Notes under the pieces: generated by a model
What the model was told of the DNA's origin: nothing
The model's database searches: none
The model's input: only the letters and a program-made list of their open reading frames with translations
Position numbers and translations under genes: made by a program
Assembly (NCBI GenBank): GCA_015039465.1
Contig: MU130578.1
Coordinates: 255,906-279,338, forward strand
Reading direction: 5' to 3'
Source of the DNA: Phlegmacium glaucopus
Taxonomy: Eukaryota > Basidiomycota > Agaricomycetes > Agaricales > Cortinariaceae
Length of the DNA stretch: 23,433 nucleotides
In this document: positions 1 to 8,513 of the stretch, one piece after another
Layout of the letters: each line of letters starts with the position of its first letter
How positions within the stretch are numbered: the first letter of the stretch is position 1

Positions 1-120
1 TTTATACTTTGATTCTCTATGTATACCATAGATTTCTCTATACATTTGATTCTATTGTCTCAAAAGTCTCCATATTAGTATTTCAAACAAGGCGTTGTGG
101 ACAATAGGCGTTACTATGCA

Positions 121-154
121 TCAATTAACAATTATGTGTCAATTAACAATTACG
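121..154 (+). repeat. Short direct repeat, 2 x 16 bp
   Basis: Two copies of a 16-base unit (TCAATTAACAATTAYG) lie at 121-136 and 139-154, differing at one base. The rest of 1-237 is AT-rich DNA in which I see no gene; it is the 5' flank of the WD40 gene. No function can be assigned to the repeat. Confidence 0.7.
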
Positions 155-237
155 CCGCTAGGCTTAAATTCGGCTCCTTATCCTCATATTTGCTTCAACT
201 ACTCATACTCGTTATCTTCTCTTGATCATTGCACACC

Positions 238-749
238 ATGGCATTCTTATTTAAACAATCTACCGTTGAAGAGGTATGTAAAGAACTATATTCCTTGGCT
301 ATGATAACATGGATGTACAGGAATATCGACTTTGCGCTCGTCTGCCAGGATTGGCTGGCCCGATAAATTGCCTTGCATTCACCCAGGATGGAAAACTCCT
401 TGCTAGCGGAGGTATGTGCAGACATCTAATGATAGGATACCGCTGACATGGGTGTAGGTGACGATGAGAAGCTGCATATATGGGACATTGACAGGAAGAG
501 GCCCTACCAAGTTATCAGCGATGAACTGGAGAGATGGGGTCAGGTCACCTGTGCGAAATGGTTGCCTGGCATCTCCAACAATGAGGAAGTCCTCTGTTTC
601 GGGACTGGGAGAGGGCTGGTCTTGATTTACCACCGGCTTAAGGAAGCAGTATGTATTTATAACAAAATTGAAGCAGGCAAATATATATACTCACAATCGA
701 ACAGAACAGTTTCAAGGAATTATCAAATACTAGTGTCCTGCCTTTCAAC
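238..749 (+). CDS. WD40-repeat protein, N-terminal exons, truncated by an assembly gap
   Basis: Proposed exons are 238-273, 321-411, 458-648 and 705-749. The start at 238 has a strong eukaryotic context (CACCATGG); the in-frame ATG at 309 is the alternative if the first intron is not real. Introns 274-320, 412-457 and 649-704 have GT-AG ends, and the second carries a CTGAC branch-like site. The protein reads INCLAFTQDGKLLASGG, then DDEKLHIWDIDRKRPYQ, which is the typical end of one WD40 blade followed by the IWD of the next. A stretch with GLVLIYHRLKEA follows, then NSFKELSNTSVLPFN across the last intron. Such beta-propellers are protein-interaction scaffolds; the partner is unknown. The frame runs straight into the 25-A tract at 750, so the rest of the gene is missing from this sequence. 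The open frame that appears to continue past 750 is artefactual. Confidence 0.75.
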
Positions 750-774
750 AAAAAAAAAAAAAAAAAAAAAAAAA
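750..774. other. 25-A tract, converted assembly gap spacer
   Basis: Exactly 25 consecutive A between a WD40 exon on the left and mirrored NLR sequence on the right. The same length recurs at 11410-11434 and 13745-13769, always next to mirrored DNA. A fixed length at three junctions is not expected of genuine poly(A). I read it as a 25-N gap marker turned into A. Confidence 0.85.
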
Positions 775-1041
775 CCGGTTACTCAATGTATCTTCCGTCT
801 ATTCTCTACAACTCGTCATGATACTACTATTTACCTACTTGAAAAGTGCCCATTACAAGCTCTTACCTCTGACCTTCTTGCGTCTCGTCGACGTCCAAGT
901 TCAATGCCTGTACTCCTTCTTCGTCGAACCACGTCTTGTAGGTGTGTGGGAGTGGTCATACGTTTTATATCGTTCGTGTATGTCCTTAGTCCCTTCTACC
1001 TTACTCCGTCTCGTCGACCTCCAAGTTCAATACCTGTACTC
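775..1041. other. Mirrored (reversed, not complemented) TPR-coding segment of NLR copy A
   Basis: Neither strand codes sensibly here. Complementing base by base, left to right, gives continuous protein that carries on from NLR copy A at 1042: ANELHRRQIRDVEQYYDD, then a TPR with QLGAEHPHTL and ASTYRNQGRWNEAEQL. The matching normal-orientation sequence is found in copy C at about 14590-14745. The right boundary is about 1041; the left boundary abuts the 25-A tract. Open frames across this stretch on either strand should be ignored. Confidence 0.92.
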
Positions 1042-3256
1042 TTCCTTAATATGTGGAAAAATCAACCGTCGCAGAGCATAATCCTGACTTTCAAATCTCA
1101 ATGGAATTGCACAGGACAAGATTATGCTTCCCATCTCACACATTCTTTGCTGCTCAGATTTTGACATTCTCTCCCTACTCCAGTGGTGCACCAGAGGATG
1201 AACAGACATCATTTTAGATGATTGTCCTCTTTTCATCAATGAAAATGAGAGAAGGATACTAATCCCTTGTCCAAATATGAACTCATCCCAGTGACCATCA
1301 TTGTCCAAACCAAGCAGAGTATAATCCAGTGAAGTCACTGCCTGAGGTAGCTTTTCAGCTATGTCACTATCAATAACACAGTTCATGGCCTCTTCAGCTG
1401 CAGATCTGAATATATCTTTGGAAATATTGCTATGATGATAGAAAGCACATATTTGAAGTATCAGGATTGCAGCCTGGGCTGCTTGTGCATCTCCATCAGT
1501 GGAATGACCACTAGCCCTCCTTTCTATTTCTTTGAAGGAAAGATCCCAAGTCCCATACACTGTTCTATTATACTTTGATGCCCCTGTGAATCTAGCATCT
1601 GACATAAGAACCTGACGATGCATTGAGAATTGCCTCAGATATTCATCAATATCACATTTCCCAGCCTCAATATAGGCTCCAGCATGATCAATAGCAAGAG
1701 GAATGCAGCCAAGTTCAGTCACAATCACTCTGGCAGCTTCTAGATGCTCAGGCAATGGATCCAAATAGCTAGCTTTCAGAAGAAGAGCTATAGCATCTGC
1801 TACCTCCATTTCATGGATCTCAATTTTGTTCCCAAATGACACAATCCTTCCCATGAATTGGTTTCTGCTAGTAATCAGAATATTACCTCTGTTGCATGAG
1901 GGAATGAACTTGTCTACTGTCTCTGCAGGAAGATCATCAGCATTATCAAACACAATCAACCATTCTTCTTGGAGAGAAGATATCCACTGGAGGATAGACT
2001 CAGCTGAGCCATCCACATGGGAATCTTGGGCAGCAGGAAGGCTAGATATGCCTTTCAGAGACATTTCCATGCTCTCCTGAGAGGAGGCATCAATCCAGAA
2101 GACATGTGAAAAACTATCAAGAAATGAATCCACTGTTGTGAATGGTAGAGTAAGAACCCTTACCTGTCAGACATTTCTTCTATGAACTTGAGACAAATTT
2201 GAGTCTTTCCAATCCCTCCTAATCCCCAGAGAAGACAAGAGCGCCTTAACATCAGTCTACTAGTAGTACGATGAACAAAAATGTTCCCAAGTTTATTGAG
2301 TACATCTTTCCGTCCAGTAAAGATTGGACTGGAGTTGGGTTTCTTAGGTGTAGAGATCTTTATCTGCCCTTCATCAGTATTGGCAGGGAGACTATTGACA
2401 TTGTTCTATATGTACCGTTATTGCCAAAAGTATGCCACCTACGAGAAAGACTCACAATAGTACTGTGGGTGATGAATACAATTTGGGCATTCGGAAACGG
2501 ACCCGAGACAGGTTGTTGAGCCTATTGATCATCATCAGCGAAAGTCGAGAACGCATGGTGCAAGCAACTCACGGAGGGATTTTGTTGCGATTCTATGGAT
2601 CCCAATTTAGCTTGCATTGCGGCTTCAGGCGAGGGTGAATTTCCTTCCGGATGGGTTACAGGAGCAACAGCCAAAGCGGAAACCGAAGCGGAGACTTGGA
2701 GTTCATCGGCACTCTGATCAATGAGGATGATTGAATAGTGATCGATATGATAGACCAGGTTGAACACTCACATTAACCCGAGCGGCTGGAATGCATACAG
2801 GAGCAGGATCATCGATTGCCCCAGTGGGGACCGAAGTGGAGAGTAGGTTATGGGCGGCCTGATCGATGACGATGGTTAAATGCTTCAGGATGCGATGGGC
2901 GAAGTTGAACACTCACAGTAACGCTAGCGACTGGAATGCTTACATCTTGCTCATTGATCGCCAAAGCGGAGACCGAAGTAGTGACTAGGTGGGCAGCCTG
3001 ATCAATGACGATGGTTAAATACTTAATGATGCGATGGGCGAAACTGAACGCTCACAGTCACGCCAGCGACTTGAATAACCTGGGTGCTTGCAGCCGCAGC
3101 ATTAGCGGGAACGGATGGCATGGGATCGGCGGTACTTGTTTTGATGGTCGATGACGAAGTTGCTGGTTCAGAGCTTGAACCCAGAGCGTCGTTGATGGTC
3201 AGAGATGAATGTTTTAATTTCTTGGGCTTGACAATTTTCCTAAAGATGCGCTTCAT
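1042..3256 (-). CDS. NLR-like NB-ARC-TPR protein, copy A (C-terminus lost in gap)
   Basis: Proposed exons, 5' to 3' on the minus strand: 3256-3056, 2997-2917, 2858-2772, 2713-2573, 2521-2456, 2405-2164, 2113-1042; introns are 50-58 nt with GT-AG ends. The N-terminus (MKRIFRKIVKPKK) is short and basic with no recognisable effector domain. Next come two repeated linker exons, an Ala/Pro/Ser-rich exon, the motif FPNAQIVFITHSTI|NNV (a decayed form of the GGTF motif seen in copies B and C), then an NB-ARC domain. Its signatures are Walker A GLGGIGKT, Walker B EEWLIVFDNADD, GNILITSRN, GCIPLAIDHAGAY and VHPLVHHW. The TPR domain should follow; its first units are present only in mirrored form at 775-1041. 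Fungal proteins of this design are STAND NTPases thought to act in non-self recognition or programmed cell death; that role is inferred from the family. No break was seen in the NB-ARC part. Confidence 0.88.
2772..2997 (-). repeat. Tandemly duplicated linker exons in NLR copy A (2 units)
   Basis: Exons 2997-2917 (27 codons) and 2858-2772 (29 codons) are similar to each other and begin AAH or equivalent after a GATCAG acceptor. They contain S-T-S-V and end with a small-residue motif before a GTGAG donor. The flanking introns (2998-3055, 2859-2916, 2714-2771) are each 58 nt and very alike, sharing GTGAG(T/C)GTTCA near the 5' end and TCATYGATCAG at the 3' end. All joints are phase 0, so a unit can be added or lost without changing frame. 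Confidence 0.8.
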
Positions 3257-3929
3257 ATTTTTGAACAGTGAGTCGTGGTGAGCGGTAAGGGTGATGGGCG
3301 TCAGAAAGAGAGAAAGATGCTCCCGATTACATAAACAGCAATTCCACGTCTGGATTACTCTGCTCTCAGCTACAAATAACGGAGATCAGCGGCGATCCCG
3401 AAAGTTGCCGCTCAAACATGAATGAGCGATAATTCCATTTCTCCGTTTTCATCTGCATTTCTCGGCCGTTCTCTGTCAATTGTCTTTTTGTACAGTAGCA
3501 AGTTTATATATTGCCTCATTAAATCCATGATTTTCTGTAAATATCCGTGATTTTCTGATCCATCCTGAAGCCATTAATCCCACAGACCAGCAACGTATTA
3601 ACCCAGCGCGTCTTCCATGATTGATAGCCAGTAATAGAAGGGTGGAAAAGAAGTGATCGTGGCTATACATACCCAATTATCAACCATGGCAACTTGAAAT
3701 AGTCAAATTTGAGACTTACTCACCAGTCACCATTGATGAACGCGATGCCAGATGCTACCGGCGCAGAATAGAGCGCATATATGCATGAAAAACGGTCAGT
3801 CACATGAATAATATGGACTTACCGATGTGCAGAATATTAATCCATTCAAGATGGGAGGCACTCACGGATAGGGGCCGAAATTGTCCTACGCCGCCAATAT
3901 TTGCAGCTCCGCGCGGAACAAATGTTCAA
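3257..3929. other. Intergenic region between divergent NLR copy A and calpain-like gene 1
   Basis: No coding sequence I can support. It must hold the NLR copy A promoter on the left side and upstream DNA of the calpain-like gene on the right. A patch near 3300-3345 (AGAAAGATGCTCCCGATTAC) resembles the upstream flank of NLR copies B and C at 13070-13100 and 17155-17180, so the duplicated module includes its 5' flank. Small open frames here have no recognisable protein features. Confidence 0.5.
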
Positions 3930-6900
3930 CTTGCTACAACATTGTTGGTCAATCTTCTATCGGTTCTTGTTCCTCATCTTCAATATCCCGTGCAGGAATC
4001 AAACACTATCGAATACATTGGCCATCGGACGAACCTCCACAGGCTTCTCTGCCTCCGAGTGCGAAGCCTCCCTCTGGGGGTCCCTCACCTCTCCAAGTGG
4101 TAAGTAAATTAAATAATTTTTTGAGCCTTGACTGAGGAAGCCTAATAAATTCGCAGCCTGCAAGCGATGATCGAGAACTTCAAAATTATGCGTAAAATTA
4201 TGCGTTCTGGAAGTCCGACGAGCAGACTACACGAAACTCGTGCGAGACCCCAAAGAACGTCGTACTGAATCCTTCCTTCCCAAGCCAAACCCACAAAACT
4301 CCAGGACGAACTTATTGATGCAAATAGCAGCAATCATAACTCCCTGAAAATCACCTTGTTGATCCATAAGAACAACTGGAAGTGATTGTGTTAGATAAGG
4401 AAGTTGCGGCAGAGAGGGCAGAGACGGCTGGGGCACAGTTGAAAGAACTTAAGGAGAAATCGTCTGGGGCAGGCACTCACGGTATGGGGTTTCTTATACC
4501 GATTGTGATTCCATCACATAACTTTTTTGGATGTCAGGTCGCGAGACACGACGCAAGAAATGGCTCAAGAACATCATAAACGGGTATCCGATATGCAATA
4601 ACGTACAACGAGTTGCTAAAGATTGTCGGGAAAAAAATAGAAAACTCAGGTATATTTGAACTACTTCAAACGTATCCTTTTTGTTCATACCGAGTCCCCA
4701 GAGACATCGAGTTCGACATAGGGAATGGCAAGAACAAATGTCTCTATCGTCTATTCATGCAAACCAATGAAAAATGTCTCCCGCGCCGACGTTCATCGTG
4801 TCACCCAAATATTCGATAATCCTCAATTCTTCGTCGGCGGTGCTGCAGATTCAAACGACATTATCCAAGGAGCATTGGGAGATCGTTGGTTTCTCTCCGC
4901 CCTTGCTACCGTCTCAACAGCACCGGGCTTAGTGGAGAAGTTCTGTGTCGCTGAACGTTTTCGGGTCTTTGTGATTACTAAACCATAACCCTACTGAAAA
5001 TTTTTGTAGCGAGACGAAAAAGTTGGCGTATATAGTTTCATCTTCTTCCGAGACAATGTCTGGGTCACTGTCATCATCGACGAGTTAGTTGTTCCTTTCC
5101 TTTCCTAAGCCGTAATGGCCTGCTCAACGCCGAACGTCACCCCCAACAGCATGTTATATACCGAGTTCCGAAACACGAAGAATTCAAGTCTAGCGAACAA
5201 GAGCTATATCACTACGACAAAAAAAAAGATGTCTACAACAAATCAACTCGGAAAGGTGGAAAGTCGTTGTATTTCGCGAAATCGGGAACAGTGGGAGAAA
5301 CTTAGGTTCCGCTCATCGAGAAGGCCTATGCGAAACTATATGGCAACTATTCGCATTTGTTGGGAGGTCGGGAATGTGATGCGATTGAGGACCTCACTGG
5401 GTAAAGTCCTAGTCTTCTGTTAATCCAAACAAAAATACATATACTAATCTTTCGTACTCTAGTGGCGTTTCGACCGTTTTACAGAGCAAGGTATGGTTCA
5501 TAACGAAATGCTTCACATAATTTTAACGCAAAAATATTTAGGACATTTTGGAACCTGAAAGATTCTGGGACGAAGGACTAAGCAGAGCCAACAAAGACCG
5601 ACTTTTAGGATGTTCATTCAACAACCTCGACAGCACAAGAAGTGGCGTCACAGGTACTAAAGTATAAGGCTTGATCGGAAACCACGCATATGAGCAGTAA
5701 AATGTAACGGAAAGAGATTCGTCGTTGTTCGTAACCCTTGGGGGAAATCCGAATGGACAGGTCGATGGTCGGATGGTTCAAATGAATGGACACAGGAATG
5801 GTTGAAATTAGGACATACGTCTGGGGATGATGGGGAATTCGTAATGGAATGTGCGTTTGAAAAACCCTTTTTCCTCCCTCTGGCTAATTCCAGGAAGATT
5901 CGGATTGGTTGGAATGTTCCGCGCAGATTGATAGGACTATTCTCTTCGATTCTAATTGGATGATGTCATCTCAATGGCTCCAGGTCCCCGTTCCACCTCT
6001 TCCCGTCGTTTGGTCTTACCGCGATGTGACTTGTAAGTTTTCCTAATAATCCTCTACGAGTATCTTCTTTACTCACTATATATATTCCCCAGTTACGTTC
6101 TCACCTCCAGGACATTCTACCACCGTCATCGTACTTTCTCAACTCGATCCGCGATATTACAGAGATGTCGCAGGTCGAGCATCTTGGACCATGGATTTTA
6201 CTCTTGTCAAAGGAGGTCAAGAAGAACCTATCGCTGAATCTGGTCATTCGGATTTTAATCTCCGTAGTGTTCATTTCGAAGTCGACTTAGAGGCAGGGAA
6301 TTATATCGTTTGTGTGCGTAGTCGAATTAAGAAGAAAAGAAAGAAAGGGGTTTCTCAAATTTTCTTAGGTTCGTTTGGATCGAATATTGGATCGTAATGA
6401 AGTTGTAACCGATTTTTTTTTTCATTGTTCAATGTACTTTTTTTCCCCAGAATAACACCGTTGATGAATGGCAACTACGAAAACTGTCTCGGATCGTAAC
6501 TCAGCGAGCCCCAAGAGCCAAGCGATAGCATCCAGTGAGCTTTTTCTTCTTCATTAAATCTCATTGACTCATCCCATCCTACTCTTATAAACATTTCAAA
6601 ACCGAGTAAGGGCATCTCGATTCATATCATATCCCAAAAAAACCCACTCAACTTCTGAAAAATCTTGACTTTTTTACCAGCGACAAAAAACAATTCTTAC
6701 CAGCATCACTCGAAACATTGATACAACGTGATTTCGAAGAATACGAAAAGAAAGCATCCGATGAAACTACAACTACTAAAACAGAGGAAAAAACGGAACA
6801 TGGGACCGTTACTACGACTCCGACTACGACTACCACAACCAAAGTCGAAACTGTTGTGGTTAACAAGACAGGTAGACCCTGTCACAGACAAGCCCGTTCC

Positions 6901-7242
6901 TACTGACGTATCAGTTGAATTCCGATACTGCTACCAGTGGTACAGTCACACCAGCCGCACCAAACGCAGACTCTCATACCCCTCCTGATAGCGTTAGCGT
7001 CAGCGAAGGAAATGTACGTGAGAGTACGCAACATGGATATAATAACGAATATGGAGATTCTCCCGCCGAGACTGGTAAGAAGGAAGAGGAGAAAGGCAAA
7101 GTAATGATTCCACATGGATGATTCGAATTCTGTGTATGTTGGGTTAAGGGTGTATACCCATAAAGATGTTCCTGCTGTGGTTGTTGGACGTTTGAAGGCT
7201 GCGGCTGAGGTTAAAACTAGTACGGATGAGGTTAAAGCATAG
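3930..7242 (+). pseudogene. Calpain-like cysteine protease pseudogene 1
   Basis: Calpain architecture can be followed through small exons. The 5' part is a Pro/Ser-rich segment with an intron at 4100-4156, then a charged region ending RVAKDCREKNRKLR at 4649. After an intron at 4650-4701 the protease core follows: DIEFD, LFMQTNEK, NDIIQGALGD, GVYSFIFFRDNVWVTVII, KGGKSLYFAKSG, AYAKLYGNYSHLLGG, DAIEDLTGG, FWDEGLSRANKDR, GLIGNHAY, RFVVVRNPWGKSEWTGRWS and GDDGEFVME. Domain III follows (DSNWMMSSQWLQV, TVIVLSQLD, AGNYIV), then an acidic low-complexity tail and YVGLRVYTHKDVPAVVVGRL before TAG at 7240. Several lesions argue against activity. The catalytic Cys is Arg (CGT, 4884-4886). There is a frame shift near 4771 and a TAG in place of Trp at 5303-5305. 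A short deletion and frame shift follows HAY near 5690, and the tail shifts frame near 6900 and 7115. The catalytic His and Asn positions (NHAY, RNPWG) survive. Active calpains are calcium-dependent cytosolic proteases. Confidence 0.85.
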
Positions 7243-7464
7243 GTTTTTTAATTACCCCACCTGAAAGGTGGACAAAGGATCTATGGTTGGCCTACTTACT
7301 GGCTATGGCTATTACATATCCCTACTCATATATTTCTACTTTTTTTCATTTTGTTTTCTCAATGTACTTACCAAAGATGGCATTGTCAAAGGACATTTGA
7401 AACCAACAGAGAAAGAAAGAAGAAAAAAACTACTCAGTTCTTGTTAACCTCTCATGAGGATGAT

Positions 7465-7864
7465 TGTTACGAACTTCTTTTTCTTTTTCTTATCACCACC
7501 GAACACGTGCTCGTTTCACCACCACATGCCTCACTTATTCTTTTCATCTCCGCTTTACATATGCTCACCTCACTCCTTTCATTGTTTCGTCTATTATTAA
7601 CCATGCCTACTTTCTTACATGCGGATGTTTCACCTATGCACAACTCTCTTCTATTTACTATAAATACTTTAGTTACATCGGATGTAACCTTAGCTAATTC
7701 TTGAGACTCTAACCCTGGTTACTTCGCTCTTGAACATTCTCAAACTCCTAAGACGCTGCCTTGAGACTTATCTCTTGGTATTCTTTGGAGCTCATCAAAA
7801 CGACGAACGATCTTTATATGACTGTTTACGGCCAGACTCCTCTGAGCCGTTCGAAGTTGTAACA
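7465..7864. mobile_element. Solo LTR of an LTR retrotransposon, 400 bp, with 5-bp TSD
   Basis: The element starts TGTTACGAACTTC and ends GAAGTTGTAACA, an imperfect inverted terminal repeat with the canonical TG...CA ends. It is flanked on both sides by ATGAT (7460-7464 and 7865-7869), a 5-bp target-site duplication. A TATAAATA box at 7659-7666 fits an internal U3/R promoter. No gag-pol lies next to it and there is no second copy in the window, so it is a solo LTR left by recombination between two LTRs. The open frames at 7351-7704 are pyrimidine-rich LTR sequence, not genes. Orientation cannot be fixed, although the TATA box suggests plus. Confidence 0.88.
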
Positions 7865-7869
7865 ATGAT

Positions 7870-8513
7870 ATTCAAACACCAGTATTGGGGGGGATAATCA
7901 GGCCTGAAACCAGACTCCTGGAGATCATAATAGTAGTTTTTTTTATTCAAGTATTTTTTGTACTTGACAATATGCTACCTAATCCAGGGAGGAATTGTAG
8001 TAAGAAATTTATAACTTATAGTTTTGTCTCCAATCCATTTCAACTTTTTGAGTACTCTGTAGCTTCAAAGAAATTAGTAACAATTCTGAAAATATTTGAG
8101 TGGATAGATTTCCACAAACACCAGTTGGTCTCCTGGAAATACTAAGCAGGAAATATATTCAGTGTTAAAGATAAACAAAGGGTATATATACTCAATAGTG
8201 TCTCTTCAATAATCTCAGTGACAGGAAAGAATGACAAATGAGGAAAAGATGTGATGAAATGAAAGTATGACAGAGTGAGTTGGTCACATGACTAGGAAAC
8301 AAGATATCAGAATAGGAATATATTCCAACAGGTCATAGCCTAAATGGTTGTTGTACTTTCATTATTTTTGACTTGGAAATGAGGGTTCCAAAGTTTGTTA
8401 AAAACTGCACCTTTTCTATAATTTTCTGCTAAAAATCTGGAATTTAAGTTATTTGTTCCAAAACATAATGCAATTGAAAGTCAACAGGGTAGAGTACAAA
8501 CACTATTATTAGA
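7870..8513. other. AT-rich non-coding region 3' of NLR copy B
   Basis: No gene seen. The stretch between the solo LTR and the stop codon of NLR copy B is AT-rich. Two partly similar passages (CCAGACTCCTGGAGAT near 7911 and a CCAGTTGGTCTCCTGG-like run near 8122) are too degenerate to define an element. Confidence 0.4.

Noticed and set aside
448..1164. 238-aa plus-strand frame as a WD40 protein
   Set aside because: Only the first part is real exon; it reads through an intron, the 25-A tract and a mirrored segment.
6648..6891. Val/Ser-rich minus-strand frames in the calpain tail
   Set aside because: Shadow of the Thr/Glu-rich low-complexity plus-strand coding sequence.
7351..7704. 117-aa plus-strand frame, Leu/Thr-rich
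   Set aside because: Mostly inside the solo LTR, with pyrimidine-rich composition and no protein features.
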